64,000 bases of DNA from Pseudomonas sp. URIL14HWK12:I12 (GCF_003097135.1 NZ_QEQL01000001.1:744001-808000); one strand, 5' to 3'. Shown: positions 1 to 8,775, numbered from the stretch's first letter. The notes: generated by a model not told the origin, from the letters alone. Made by a program: numbers and translations.

Positions 1-51
1 CTCGGCTTGAACGTCTACCGCATCTGGACACCCAACAGGCCCCGGCCATGA
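1..51 (+). CDS. 3' end of an unidentified upstream gene (partial)
   Basis: Reading frame 1 is open from the first base and stops at TGA 49-51, giving the tail LGLNVYRIWTPNRPRP. The stop overlaps the ATG of the sigma-factor gene (ATGA), the usual sign of translational coupling, so this is probably the end of the first gene of the sigma-factor operon. Seventeen codons are too few to name the product. Confidence 0.4.
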   Translation, partial: LGLNVYRIWTPNRPRP

Positions 52-560
52 ACGATTTCGATGAGCAACTGCGTGACCTGTTGCCACGGCTGCGACGCTT
101 TGCGCTGTCGCTGACCCGCGACCCCAGTGCCGCTGACGACCTGGTACAGGCGAGCCTGGAGCGCGCGCTCACTCATCTGGCCGGCAAGCGTGCCGATGGC
201 GACCTGCGCGCCTGGCTGTTTTCCATCCTCTACCGTCGATTCGTCGACAACCACCGTAGCGCCCGGCGTTACGCACGCCTGCTGGAGCTGTTTGGCCGTG
301 GCAGCGATGAAGAACGGGCGCCCTCCACCGAGCGCAGCGTGCTGGCCCAGCACAGCCTGGGTGCTTTCGAACAATTGCCAGCCGAACAGCGAGCTTTGCT
401 GCTGGCGGTTTCGGTCGAGGGGCTGAGTTACAAAGAGGTCGCAGAAATGCTTCAAGTGCCCATGGGCACGGTGATGTCACGTTTATCAAGGGCCCGCCAG
501 GCCCTGCGCCAGTTGAGTGAGGGCGAAATCAACGGGCCACGCCTGCGGAGGTTGAAATGA
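48..560 (+). CDS. ECF-type RNA polymerase sigma factor
   Basis: A 170-residue group 4 sigma factor that should direct RNA polymerase to promoters for an envelope or oxidative stress response. Region 2 lies at about residues 8-75 (LPRLRRFALSLTRD, AADDLVQASLERAL, DLRAWLFSILYRRFVD) and region 4 at about 105-158, with the helix-turn-helix LSYKEVAEMLQVPMGTVMSR. There is no region 1 or 3, as is normal for the family. Its stop overlaps the next gene by 4 nt (ATGA), and that gene encodes a membrane protein that fits its cognate anti-sigma factor. Family assignment is firm. The signal and regulon cannot be read from the sequence. Confidence 0.93.
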   Translation: MNDFDEQLRDLLPRLRRFALSLTRDPSAADDLVQASLERALTHLAGKRADGDLRAWLFSILYRRFVDNHRSARRYARLLELFGRGSDEERAPSTERSVLAQHSLGAFEQLPAEQRALLLAVSVEGLSYKEVAEMLQVPMGTVMSRLSRARQALRQLSEGEINGPRLRRLK

Positions 561-1306
561 TTACCCTGCCCCCTTCCGAACAAGCCCTGCATGCCTGGGT
601 CGATGGCCGCTTGAGCGACGCCGACCGCCAGGCAATGGATGCCTGGTTGGCGCAGCATCCTGAGGTAGCCCGCCGCGTGCAGGCCTGGAGAGACGACGCC
701 CAACATCTGCGGGCCAGCCTGGGTGGGGCTTTGGCGCTGCCGGCCAACCCGGCGCTGGACCCAGCCACACTGCGCCAGCGCATACGCCAACGCCGCCATC
801 GCCACCTGGCGCGTGCGGCCAGCCTGGTACTGGCCTTGGGGATCGGCGCACTGGCAGGTTGGCATGGCCGGGCAATGCAAACGCCTACGCCCGCCCCCAT
901 GGGGGATGCGTTGGAAGCTTACCGGCTGTTTGCCCAGCAAGGCATGATGCCTGCCGACATGACGGCTGAAGACCGGCAAACCCTGCAGCAGTGGCTCGAC
1001 CAGCGTTTCGCCCGTGCCCAGCGCCTGCCGAACCTGGACACCGCCGGCCTGCGCCCTGTCGCGGCGCGCCTGCTCAACACTGAACAAGGCGCCGCCGCGA
1101 TGGTGCTGTATGAGGGCGCGGACGGCGAAAAAGTGAGTTTCTACATTCGCCCGCCCGGGCCCAAACACAAGATGCTCGGGCGTGGCAGCCGCCAGGACGG
1201 CGAGTTGCAGGCCGACTACTGGTCAGGGGCGGGTTTCAACTATGCCGTGGTCAGCCGGGCCGGCAGCATGGCCCCAGCCACCCTGGCGCGGCTGCAGGCA
1301 GACTGA
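557..1306 (+). CDS. membrane anti-sigma factor
   Basis: A 249-residue protein coupled by a 4-nt overlap to the ECF sigma gene. The N-terminal ~85 residues are cytoplasmic in character and contain the anti-sigma style segment HAWVDGRLSDADRQAMDAWL. One membrane span follows (RAASLVLALGIGALAGW, about residues 92-108), then a ~140-residue periplasmic C-terminal domain. No HxxxCxxC zinc motif is seen, so it is closer to FecR/PrtR-type anti-sigma factors than to zinc-binding ones. The inferred role is to sequester the sigma factor at the membrane until a periplasmic signal releases it. Function is inferred mainly from gene order. Confidence 0.82.
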   Translation: MITLPPSEQALHAWVDGRLSDADRQAMDAWLAQHPEVARRVQAWRDDAQHLRASLGGALALPANPALDPATLRQRIRQRRHRHLARAASLVLALGIGALAGWHGRAMQTPTPAPMGDALEAYRLFAQQGMMPADMTAEDRQTLQQWLDQRFARAQRLPNLDTAGLRPVAARLLNTEQGAAAMVLYEGADGEKVSFYIRPPGPKHKMLGRGSRQDGELQADYWSGAGFNYAVVSRAGSMAPATLARLQAD

Positions 1307-1315
1307 CCAGGCGGC

Positions 1316-2080
1316 TCAGGCATCCGGCCACGGCGTGAGCACTTCGAAGCCGTGGGCGGTGACCGCGACCATGTGTTCCCACTGCGCCGACAGCGAACGG
1401 TCCTGGGTGACCACGGTCCAGCCGTCGTCAAGGGTACGGGTGCCATGCTTGCCGGCATTGAGCATGGGCTCGATGGTGAAGATCATGCCTTCCTTCAGGC
1501 GCATGCCGAACCCGGCTTTGCCGAAATGCAGCACCTGGGGGTCGCCATGGTAGACCTGGCCAATGCCATGCCCGCAGTACTCACGCACAATGCTGAAACC
1601 GTCGCGCTGGGCCACGCTCTGGATGGCATGGCCAATGTCGCCGAGGGTGGCGCCGGGGCGTACCGCTTCGATGCCGGCCCACATCGCTTCGAAGGTGGTA
1701 TCCACCAATTTACGCGCCTTCGCCGACGGGTTGCCCACCAGGTACATGCGGCTGGTGTCGCCGTACCAACCGTTGTGAATCAGCGCGACGTCGAGGTTGA
1801 GGATGTCGCCGTCTTCAAGCAGGCGCGGGCTCGGAATACCATGGCACACCACTTCGTTGACCGAAGCGCAGACGGTTTTCGGAAAGCCGTGGTAACCCAC
1901 GTTGGCCGGTATGCACTTGAGTTTTTTGACGATGTATTCATTGCAGCGCTGGTCGAGCTCATCAAGGCTCACGCCCGGCTGCACGTGCTCCTGGATCATG
2001 GCCAATACCTCGGCCGTGCGCATGCCCGCTTCCTTGGCCGAAGCGATTTCTGCGGCCGAACGCAAGGGAATGTTTTTCAT
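1316..2080 (-). CDS. map: type I methionine aminopeptidase
   Basis: A 254-residue cytosolic metallopeptidase that removes the initiator methionine from nascent proteins. The pita-bread fold metal ligands are present: the two Asp in DILNLDVALIHNGWYGDTSR, the His in GHGIGQVYHG, and the Glu residues in TIEPML and near the C-terminus in the WE...VT segment. The start at 2080 (MKNIPLRSAAEI) was chosen over a longer frame because the ATG overlaps the stop of the ParD-like gene (ATGA, 2077-2080) and the homologous region begins there. It lacks the N-terminal zinc-finger extension of eukaryotic enzymes. Because it is paired with a ParD-like gene rather than rpsB, it may be a second map copy in this genome. 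Confidence 0.94.
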   Translation of the reverse strand: MKNIPLRSAAEIASAKEAGMRTAEVLAMIQEHVQPGVSLDELDQRCNEYIVKKLKCIPANVGYHGFPKTVCASVNEVVCHGIPSPRLLEDGDILNLDVALIHNGWYGDTSRMYLVGNPSAKARKLVDTTFEAMWAGIEAVRPGATLGDIGHAIQSVAQRDGFSIVREYCGHGIGQVYHGDPQVLHFGKAGFGMRLKEGMIFTIEPMLNAGKHGTRTLDDGWTVVTQDRSLSAQWEHMVAVTAHGFEVLTPWPDA

Positions 2081-2322
2081 CGGGCCACCGCCTGGCGCGG
2101 CGACTGCCACTGGCCGACCAACTCGCTCAGCGCCAGCTCGCCTTTGGCTTCCAGGCTGATCAACAGGCGGCAGATGTCCTGGTGATTAAGGTCGGGGTAT
2201 AGCTCCGAGAGCATCCCCACCCGTAGCCAGTGCTCGGTTTGGGCATTGATGGAGCGCGACAGCGCCGTGCTGGCGATGCGCAGGTTTTCGTGCAACGAAT
2301 CAGAGATCTTGACGATGCCCAT
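2077..2322 (-). CDS. ParD-like antitoxin-family protein
   Basis: An 81-residue protein (MGIVKISDSLHENLRIAS...) that begins like ribbon-helix-helix ParD proteins: a short beta strand VKISDSLHENL, then helices with RSINAQTEHWLRVG. It therefore probably binds DNA as a dimer. The ATG at 2322 is preceded by GTGAGG at a 6-nt spacing, which supports it over the GTG at 2334. The gene overlaps map by 4 nt, and there is no ParE-type toxin gene beside it. The C-terminal half (DLNHQDICRLLISLEAKGELALSELV) is unlike classic ParD. It may autoregulate the operon. Family assignment is good, function unknown. Confidence 0.8.
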   Translation of the reverse strand: MGIVKISDSLHENLRIASTALSRSINAQTEHWLRVGMLSELYPDLNHQDICRLLISLEAKGELALSELVGQWQSPRQAVAR

Positions 2323-2340
2323 GGGCAGCCTCACCTTTTA

Positions 2341-2364
2341 TACGAAACATATATGAAACGCATA
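2341..2364 (-). promoter_or_regulatory. probable parD-like/map promoter-operator
   Basis: An A/T-rich stretch immediately upstream of the ParD-like gene contains the palindrome CATATATG (2348-2355) flanked by two near-identical half-sites, ACGAAACAT and ATGAAACGCAT. On the minus strand it also gives a plausible -10 (TATAAA-like) just before the AAGGTGAGG ribosome-binding region. Ribbon-helix-helix proteins commonly autoregulate at such repeats, so an operator role is inferred. Confidence 0.45.
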
Positions 2365-2479
2365 ATAGTAAGCCTGCCTTCGGCTGTCCAGTGCGATCGC
2401 TGTGTCGAAAATCCTACAGATCCGCTAAAGTGCGCCGCCCCCGGAATGGACCCGGGGCTTCACATGGAGTAGCAGTATC

Positions 2480-2806
2480 GTGACCCGTACCCTCAAAGCC
2501 GCCGCCGCAGCAGCACTGTTGGCCCTCGCAGGCTGCACCAGCACCCCGATGCAATCCCCTCACTACGACAGCAGCCAGTACACCGTGGTTGGCCACAGCG
2601 AAGCCAAGGCCACCGGCCTGCTGTTGTTCGGGGTGATCCCGATTCAACAGAACACCCGTTTCGTGCGTGCGCAGAGCGCGGCCATCCAGGCACGCGGCGG
2701 CGATGCCTTGATCAACACCCAGGTTCAGGAAAAATGGTTCTGGGCCTGGGTGCTGACCGGCTACACCACCACCGTTTCCGGTGACGTGATCAAACTCAAG
2801 CGCTAA
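2480..2806 (+). CDS. small lipoprotein, hypothetical
   Basis: A 108-residue protein starting at GTG 2480 after GGAG. It has a short basic N-terminus, a hydrophobic stretch and a lipobox LAGC (cysteine at about residue 19), so it should be processed by signal peptidase II and lipid-anchored. The mature part is about 90 residues, with VVGHSEAKATGLLLFGVIPI and a C-terminal WFWAWVLTGYTTTVSGDVIKL that ends in a beta-rich pattern. I do not recognise a catalytic motif. It stands alone between the divergent map operon and a convergent SDR gene. Confidence 0.8.
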   Translation: MTRTLKAAAAAALLALAGCTSTPMQSPHYDSSQYTVVGHSEAKATGLLLFGVIPIQQNTRFVRAQSAAIQARGGDALINTQVQEKWFWAWVLTGYTTTVSGDVIKLKR

Positions 2807-2813
2807 GCGCGCT

Positions 2814-3536
2814 TTATTGCACAGTCTGGGTGGGCCGGATGACGATCTCGTTCAGGTCCACCCCCTCAGGCTGTTCGATAGCAAAACGCACTGCTCGGCC
2901 GATCGCGTCGGGTTGCAAGGCTACGGCACGGTAGCTTTGCATCGCTTCACGTGCGCTCGCATCGGTAATGCTGTCGGCCAGCTCGCTTTGCACCACACCC
3001 GGGTGCACGCAAGTTACACGTATGTCACGGTGTTCCTGGCGCAGGCCATCGGAGATCGCCCGCACTGCGTACTTGGTAGCGCAGTACACTGCAGCCGTGG
3101 GCACCACGCTGAGCGCACCTACCGAAGCGATGTTGATCACCTGGCCACTGCCCTGTTCGATGAAGCCTGGCAACGTGGCGGCGATGCCGTTGAGCACACC
3201 CTTGATGTTCACATCGATCATGCGCTCCCACTCGTCCGTCTTGAGCGAAGCCAGGGGCGAGAGCGGCATCACACCTGCATTGTTGACGATCACGTCCACA
3301 CGCCCTGATTCCTGCCGAGCCTGCGCGGCGAACGCTTTTACAGCTTCGGCGTCGGTCACGTCCAGCTCCCGCCAGTGCACTTGCGCGCCCTCTCCCCTGA
3401 GCCGTTCAGCCAGGGCGCTGAGCCGGTCAGCACGGCGTGCACCTAGCCAGAGCGTAGCGCCGGCTGCGGCCAGCTCGCACGCAATACCCTCGCCGATACC
3501 GCTGGATGCGCCTGTAATCAAAACAACCTTTTTCAT
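2814..3536 (-). CDS. SDR family oxidoreductase
   Basis: A 240-residue classical short-chain dehydrogenase/reductase. The nucleotide-binding glycine motif TGASSGIG is at residues 8-15, the NNAG motif is in VIVNNAGVMPL, the catalytic Ser is in INIASVGALS and the catalytic YxxxK is YCATK. The start at 3536 (MKKVVLITG) was chosen because the Rossmann strand begins there and the longer frame adds 23 unconserved residues. The GARRADRL segment after the first helix favours NADP(H). It is divergent from a LysR gene at 3637, which probably controls it. The substrate cannot be inferred. Confidence 0.9.
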   Translation of the reverse strand: MKKVVLITGASSGIGEGIACELAAAGATLWLGARRADRLSALAERLRGEGAQVHWRELDVTDAEAVKAFAAQARQESGRVDVIVNNAGVMPLSPLASLKTDEWERMIDVNIKGVLNGIAATLPGFIEQGSGQVINIASVGALSVVPTAAVYCATKYAVRAISDGLRQEHRDIRVTCVHPGVVQSELADSITDASAREAMQSYRAVALQPDAIGRAVRFAIEQPEGVDLNEIVIRPTQTVQ

Positions 3537-3636
3537 GGACTTGCTCCGGTTGGACAGGATTGGCGCCAGCCTAAGCCCGGAACATTGTCCAGATAAGCCC
3601 CTCAATACTTAACACCGCCGTTAGCCAGAGTTACCA

Positions 3637-4563
3637 ATGCCTGCTGATTTCAATCTGTTGAGCGTATTCGAACGCGTGGCCCAACTTGGTAGCTTTCGAG
3701 CGGCTGCCGATCAACTGGGCGTCACCCGCTCGGCTGTAAGCCAGAGCGTGCGGCGGCTTGAAGACTCTCTGGGTGTGGCGCTACTGCTGCGCTCCACGCG
3801 CAACGTGCGGCCCAGCGAAGCGGGCGAGCGCCTGCTGCGTCAAATCCGCGAACCCCTGGCGGCCCTGGCCGGCGCCTTGGACGATGCTGCCGACCATGGC
3901 CCCCCGCAAGGCCTGCTGCGCCTGGCGGTCACTTCGATTGCCGAAGACTTCCTGGAGGGCCAACTTGTTGCCAGCTTCGCCGAGGCGTATCCGCGCATCA
4001 CCTTGGACGTGACCGTGACCGATGAGGTATTCGACATCGTCGAGCGCGGCTTCGATGCCGGGGTGCGCCTGGGAGAGGTCATCGAACAGGACATGGTTGC
4101 GGTGCCGTTGACCGGGCCGCAGCGCGAGGCGGCGGTGGCGACGCCTGCCTATCTGGCCCGCCATGGGCGGCCCGGGCACCCACGCGAGCTGGTGAACCAC
4201 CGCTGCATCGGTTGGCGCCCAAGCCCAGACACCGCCCCATGGCGATGGGAATTCAGCGAGCAAGGCCAGGCGTTCGCTGTCGCGGTAGAGCCGCAGATCA
4301 CTACCAACGACATGTGGCTGATGCTGCGTACGGCGCTGGCTGGCGGCGGGATCACCTTTGGCATCGAGGCCACCTTCGCGCCCTGGCTGCGCAGCGGGGA
4401 GCTGGAGGCGGTATTGCAGGAGTATCTACCGCCGTTTCCCGGGTTTTACCTGTACTACCCCAGCCGCCACAATATGCCGGCCAAGCTGCGTGCGCTGATC
4501 GAACACGTGCGCAGGTTTCGAGAAACCCGAGATCTCGCCGGGCCAAGCCGTTCAAGGCTGTAA
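3637..4563 (+). CDS. LysR-family transcriptional regulator (divergent to SDR)
   Basis: A 308-residue LTTR. The winged HTH occupies residues 1-60 (NLLSVFERVAQLGSFRAAAD, QLGVTRSAVSQSVRRLE) and the effector-binding domain residues ~90-295. The sequence VFDIVERGFDAGVRLGEVIEQDMVAVPL is typical of the subgroup that regulates adjacent oxidoreductases. The 100-nt gap to the divergent SDR gene is the expected binding region. No cofactor or inducer can be inferred. Confidence 0.92.
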   Translation: MPADFNLLSVFERVAQLGSFRAAADQLGVTRSAVSQSVRRLEDSLGVALLLRSTRNVRPSEAGERLLRQIREPLAALAGALDDAADHGPPQGLLRLAVTSIAEDFLEGQLVASFAEAYPRITLDVTVTDEVFDIVERGFDAGVRLGEVIEQDMVAVPLTGPQREAAVATPAYLARHGRPGHPRELVNHRCIGWRPSPDTAPWRWEFSEQGQAFAVAVEPQITTNDMWLMLRTALAGGGITFGIEATFAPWLRSGELEAVLQEYLPPFPGFYLYYPSRHNMPAKLRALIEHVRRFRETRDLAGPSRSRL

Positions 4564-4580
4564 CCTGCCGGCGCGCCACC

Positions 4581-5711
4581 TCAGTGATCGGCGGTATTCA
4601 CACTCACCACCACCGACATCCCCGGGCGCAGGCGCTCAACCAGGCGCTGGTCAGGGTCGATGCTGATCCGCACCGGGATGCGCTGAGCGATCTTGACGAA
4701 ATTGCCGGTGGCATTGTCAGACTGCAGCAATGCGAATTCAGAACCGGTGGCAGGTGAAACCTGCTCGACCTTGCCAGTCAGTGCCGCGTGGTCAAGGGCA
4801 TCGACCGTGAAGCGCACCGGTTGGCCAATTCGCAGGTCGGCCATTTGGGTTTCCTTCATGTTGGCGATCACCCACAGAGTATTGGGTACCAGCGCCATCA
4901 ACTGTGCGCCGGAATTGACCCATGCACCCAGCTTCACGCCGATCTGCCCCAGTTGCCCATCACGCGGCGCGGTGATGCGAGTGTTGGCCAGATCGATACG
5001 TGCCAGTTGCACTGCCGCCTCTGCATTGGCCACGGCCGCCTTCAATGACTGGCGGTTGACTACAACGCTGCGCAAATCCTGGCGTGCGATTTCCAACGCG
5101 GCCTTTGCCTGCTCTACCGCGGCCCGGGCTTGGGCATTGGCGGCCCGGGTCACGTCCAGGTCGCGCTGGGCGATAGAACCATCGGTGATCAGCGCCTGAT
5201 TGCGGCGCAGGTCCGCAGCCGCCTTCTGCGCTTGCGCCTGGCTGTCGCCGATGCCGGCCTGGCGTTGGGCGATAGTGGCCTGGGCGCTGCGCTCCTGCTG
5301 CTGATTGTTCGCCAGCGCTGCCTGTTGGGTCGCCAGTTGAGCAAGGGCCTGCTCCAGCCGTTGCTGATAGATGCGGTCGTCCAGGCGCACCAGCAGCTCC
5401 CCCTGCCTGACGAACTGGAAATCATGCACCGCCACCTCGAACACGTAGCCCGATAGCTGCGGGCTTATCACCGTGACCTGGCCTTTGACCTGAGCGTTCT
5501 CGGTGCTTTCGATGGCACTGGTGAACGGCGGCAGTTGCCAGGCATAGAGCACGATCAACACGCCAGCCAACGCCACAGCACCGAACAGCACCGCCGACCA
5601 CAGCCGCGCACGGCGAGACCGGGGCTGGGCAGCGGGTTGCTGCGGCGGGGTTTGCCCATCGGGAGTGGCCGCCACTGCTGTGGTGGTGGTGTTCTGCGGT
5701 TGGTCTGTCAT
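4581..5711 (-). CDS. HlyD/EmrA-family membrane fusion protein
   Basis: A 376-residue periplasmic adaptor. It has a proline-rich cytosolic N-terminus (~35 residues), one membrane span (LWSAVLFGAVALAGVLIVL), a lipoyl/barrel-sandwich hybrid domain (VISPQLSGYVFEVAVHDFQFVRQGELLVRLDD), a long coiled-coil hairpin rich in Q and A (~110-230) and a beta-barrel ending in RLRPGMSVVVSVN. It overlaps the upstream MFS gene by 4 nt and should link that pump to an outer-membrane channel. No TolC-type gene is adjacent. Typical role: efflux of hydrophobic drugs or aromatic acids. Confidence 0.93.
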   Translation of the reverse strand: MTDQPQNTTTTAVAATPDGQTPPQQPAAQPRSRRARLWSAVLFGAVALAGVLIVLYAWQLPPFTSAIESTENAQVKGQVTVISPQLSGYVFEVAVHDFQFVRQGELLVRLDDRIYQQRLEQALAQLATQQAALANNQQQERSAQATIAQRQAGIGDSQAQAQKAAADLRRNQALITDGSIAQRDLDVTRAANAQARAAVEQAKAALEIARQDLRSVVVNRQSLKAAVANAEAAVQLARIDLANTRITAPRDGQLGQIGVKLGAWVNSGAQLMALVPNTLWVIANMKETQMADLRIGQPVRFTVDALDHAALTGKVEQVSPATGSEFALLQSDNATGNFVKIAQRIPVRISIDPDQRLVERLRPGMSVVVSVNTADH

Positions 5712-7342
5712 GAGGGCGTGGAACCTGCGGCAGGCGTGCGGGTGGTGCTGCGCAGCCAGAGCACGCGTAGCGAGATCCAGATCAGGGTCAGCACGGCGAT
5801 GATGGCAATCAGCATGAAGGTGTCGTTGTAGGCCAGGATGTTGGCTTCGCGGGTGGTAGCACTGGCCAGCGCGCGCAGGCCCTGAGCGTTGCGTTCGGCG
5901 CTGCCCGGCAGGGCACTGGCGTAGCTCGCCGCCCCGCTCTGCACCCGAGCGGCGACCAGCGGGTCATACAATGGCAGCCGATCGGTGAGCAGGCTGGAGT
6001 GATACTTTTCGCGCACGATCTGCCAGGTGCCCAGCAACGCCGCCCCCACCAGCCCGCCCAGGTTCTGGGCGATGCCGAACAACACCGAAAAACTGACCAG
6101 GTTACGCGGGTTGCTGATCACATTGCGCACCCCCAGCACCATGGTAGGCCCCAGGAAAAACGTAGAGCCGAACGCCAACAGGAATTGCGACAGGTACATC
6201 TGCGCCGGGCGCGTAAGGTTGCTGGAGAATGTGTCCATGGCCGCACCACAGGCCATCATCGCCAGGGAAATCAGCAGCGGCTTGAACAGGTGCTCAGGGT
6301 GAATCGTCAATGCGCTCAAAGCCAGCCCTGCCAGGCTGCCCACGAGCATCACCGCATACAGGCTGAACAGCTGTTCGCTGCCCAGGTTCAGGTATTGCAG
6401 AAAGCCCACGGCCCCGGTGGACTGCTCAGAGGTCACGATACGGATCAACACCACACACAGTCCCAGGCGCAGGATAGGCCCACTGCCCAGCCAGCGCGTC
6501 ATCAACAGCGGGTTCATGCGGTTGTGCTCGATGCACAAGCCAGCCAGTATCAAGATGCAGCTGCCGGCCAGGGCGTAGCCGATCCACGGCGCCTCAAGCC
6601 ACCAGTCGATGCGCCCCAGCGACAGCACCGCCACCAGCAGGCCGACCCCTGGGGCTAACAAGGCGAAGGTGAGGAAGTCCAGCGGCTCGAATGTATGGAA
6701 GCGGTCCCCCGGCGGGAGCTTGAGCCACAGTACCGCACCAAGCGCCACCAGGCACAGGCCAAGTTCGAACAGGTACAGCCCCCGCCACTCACCCATCTGC
6801 AACAGGTCTTCGGAAAACAGCCGAGCCAGCGGCAGCGCCAACTGCGCCGTGCCCAGCCCCAGCACCAGCGCCTTGAGCCGCCATTTGGTAGGGAACGCCT
6901 GGATCATGTAGTACAGGCCTAGCGAGCTGAGCGCCGCCCCCACCATGCCGTGGGCGGCACGCACCGCGATGGCCGAGCCCAGGTCGTTAACGAACAAATG
7001 AGCGAAAGTGACCAGGGCATACAACCCCAGGAACACTTCAGTGAATGCACGCAGGCCAAACTGCTGGCGAAACTTCACCAGCAGCAGGTTCATGGTCACG
7101 TTGGTCATCACATAGGCCGCCGGCAGCCAGGCCATCTCAGCGGTGGTGGCGCCCAATGCACCCTGCAGGTAAACAAGGTTTGCCGTGACCAGCGCATTGC
7201 CCAGCCCGCCCGTGATGCCCACCAGCAAACCGACGAGGCCAAAGGCCAGGCGCCTGCGTGGACGATGCAGCGGCGTTGAGGGCGAGCCGGGCAGTGTCGG
7301 CCGCTCGTGGGGTTCCCATTCGCGGGTGTGGTAACGGTCCAT
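5708..7342 (-). CDS. MFS transporter, DHA2/EmrB type
   Basis: A 544-residue inner-membrane drug/H+ antiporter with about 14 predicted spans. The first is at LAFGLVGLLVGITGGLGNAL, and AEMAWLPAAYVMTNVTMNLL corresponds to the DHA2 WxxxAY region. It is translationally coupled to the HlyD-like adaptor (ATGA at 5708-5711), forming an EmrAB-type pair. The basic Pro-rich N-terminus is slightly long for the family, so the true start could be further in. The 165-nt divergent region to the amidase gene holds the promoter. Confidence 0.92.
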   Translation of the reverse strand: MDRYHTREWEPHERPTLPGSPSTPLHRPRRRLAFGLVGLLVGITGGLGNALVTANLVYLQGALGATTAEMAWLPAAYVMTNVTMNLLLVKFRQQFGLRAFTEVFLGLYALVTFAHLFVNDLGSAIAVRAAHGMVGAALSSLGLYYMIQAFPTKWRLKALVLGLGTAQLALPLARLFSEDLLQMGEWRGLYLFELGLCLVALGAVLWLKLPPGDRFHTFEPLDFLTFALLAPGVGLLVAVLSLGRIDWWLEAPWIGYALAGSCILILAGLCIEHNRMNPLLMTRWLGSGPILRLGLCVVLIRIVTSEQSTGAVGFLQYLNLGSEQLFSLYAVMLVGSLAGLALSALTIHPEHLFKPLLISLAMMACGAAMDTFSSNLTRPAQMYLSQFLLAFGSTFFLGPTMVLGVRNVISNPRNLVSFSVLFGIAQNLGGLVGAALLGTWQIVREKYHSSLLTDRLPLYDPLVAARVQSGAASYASALPGSAERNAQGLRALASATTREANILAYNDTFMLIAIIAVLTLIWISLRVLWLRSTTRTPAAGSTPS

Positions 7343-7507
7343 GGGGCGGCTTGGCGGCTGAAAATGATGTCAATTTAGTCGCAATCGCGAACCAAAAGTT
7401 TTCTTCATTATCGGAGAACTGTAAAGGGAGAGTAAATTCATACCAAAATCAGCCCGTTACTCTATAACGTTCAGAACATTCATGAGCAATCATTGCAGGA
7501 ACCTACC

Positions 7508-8761
7508 ATGCACAGACGTCAGATCCTGACCCTGCTCCTGGCAGGCATGACGCTACCGCTACCCGCCATCGCGCGCGCCGCCGGCCAGACAGTGCTGGCT
7601 GCCCGTGCCTGGGGCCACGGCGACACTTCGCGCCTGGTGCTGGACCTTTCCGGCCCGGTGAAATACCAGACCTTCGAGCTCGATGCCCCACCCCGGCTGA
7701 TTCTCGACCTGCGCGGCACCCGGCTAGCGCCCGGCGCGACGCCCGCCAGCCTAAGCCAGGGCCCGATCAAGGCAGTGCGCAGCAGCCTGCGCCCCAATGG
7801 CGACACACGCCTGGTGTTCGAATTCGATCAGCCGGTGAAAACCACCGCGTTCACCCTGGGCCCCGGTGAAGGCAAGGGCGACCGCCTGGTGCTCGACCTG
7901 CAACGTGGCGGGCCGATCCTGGCCAGCAATAAGCCGGCCAAGGCCTTGGAGCCTGAACCCGCGCCAGCCCAGGCCATACAGGCCAAGGCCGCGCCAGCGC
8001 CACGCCCAGGCGGTGTACACCGTGACATCGTGGTGGTGGTGGATGCCGGCCACGGCGGCAAGGACCCGGGCGCCATCGGTGCGGGTGGGCAAAAGGAAAA
8101 ACACGTTGCCCTGGCCATCGCCCAGATGCTTGCCAAAAAGATCAACCAGACCAAAGGCTATCAGGCGCGGCTGGTGCGTAACGACGATTTCTTCGTGCCT
8201 TTGCGCAAACGTGTGGAAGTCGCCCGCAAGTACAACGCCGACATGTTCGTCTCGGTGCACGCCGACGCCGCGCCCAATCGCACCGCCAAGGGCGCTTCGG
8301 TGTTTGCCCTCTCGGAGCATGGCGCCACCTCGACCCTGGCCCGCTGGATGGCCGATCAGGAAAACGCCTCCGACCTGTTGGGCGCTCGGCAGCTGCTCAA
8401 CATCAGTGACAAAGACCCAATGCTGGCCAACGTGATTCTCGACATGTCGATGAATGCGACGATCTCCAGCAGCCTCAGCCTGGGCGGCAATGTGCTGGAA
8501 AACGTGGGTAACGTCAGTGGCGTGCACGGGGCCGGGCGTGTCGAGCAGGCGGCCTTCGCCGTGCTGAAGTCCCCCGACATCCCGTCGATCCTGGTCGAAA
8601 CCGGGTTCATCTCCAATAGCCGCGACTGCATGCGGTTGATGGATACCCGGCACCGGCAGAAGGTGGCCACGGCGATCTTTGGCGGGATCAATGGGTACTT
8701 CAGCAACAACCCGCCGATGGGGACGTATCTGGCAGCGGTGAAGCAAGGCAGCCTTGCATAA
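7508..8761 (+). CDS. N-acetylmuramoyl-L-alanine amidase, AmiC-like
   Basis: A 417-residue periplasmic cell-wall hydrolase that cleaves the MurNAc-L-Ala bond during daughter-cell separation. The N-terminus MHRRQILTLLLAGM has an RR pair and hydrophobic run compatible with a Tat signal. An AMIN domain follows (~30-135, SRLVLDLSGPVKY, TRLVFEFDQPVK), then a Pro/Ala linker and Amidase_3 (~185-400). The zinc/catalytic residues are in VVVDAGHGGKDPGAIG, the Glu in GQKEKHVAL, the His in FVSVHADAAP, and the Glu in ILVETGFISN. The ATG at 7508 follows AGGA. It lacks the C-terminal LysM domain of the mutL-linked amiB product. Confidence 0.93.
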   Translation: MHRRQILTLLLAGMTLPLPAIARAAGQTVLAARAWGHGDTSRLVLDLSGPVKYQTFELDAPPRLILDLRGTRLAPGATPASLSQGPIKAVRSSLRPNGDTRLVFEFDQPVKTTAFTLGPGEGKGDRLVLDLQRGGPILASNKPAKALEPEPAPAQAIQAKAAPAPRPGGVHRDIVVVVDAGHGGKDPGAIGAGGQKEKHVALAIAQMLAKKINQTKGYQARLVRNDDFFVPLRKRVEVARKYNADMFVSVHADAAPNRTAKGASVFALSEHGATSTLARWMADQENASDLLGARQLLNISDKDPMLANVILDMSMNATISSSLSLGGNVLENVGNVSGVHGAGRVEQAAFAVLKSPDIPSILVETGFISNSRDCMRLMDTRHRQKVATAIFGGINGYFSNNPPMGTYLAAVKQGSLA

Positions 8762-8768
8762 GGCTGCC
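8747..8768. terminator. hairpin over the amidase stop codon
   Basis: GGCAGCCTT / AAGGCTGCC form a perfect 9-bp stem with a GCAT loop that includes the TAA stop of the amidase gene. It lies between two convergent genes (the LysE-type gene ends at 8776). There is no strong U-tract, so termination or 3'-end protection is an inference. Confidence 0.45.
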
Positions 8769-8775
8769 TGAAGGC

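Noticed and set aside
1352..2185. 277-codon plus-strand frame antisense to map
   Set aside because: Shadow of the map gene; no motif, and map has all metal ligands.
2438..2462. GC-rich stem-like sequence in the leader of the small lipoprotein gene (CCCCCG...CGGGG)
   Set aside because: Short, imperfect stem without a U-tract or conserved aptamer features; expected by chance at this GC content.
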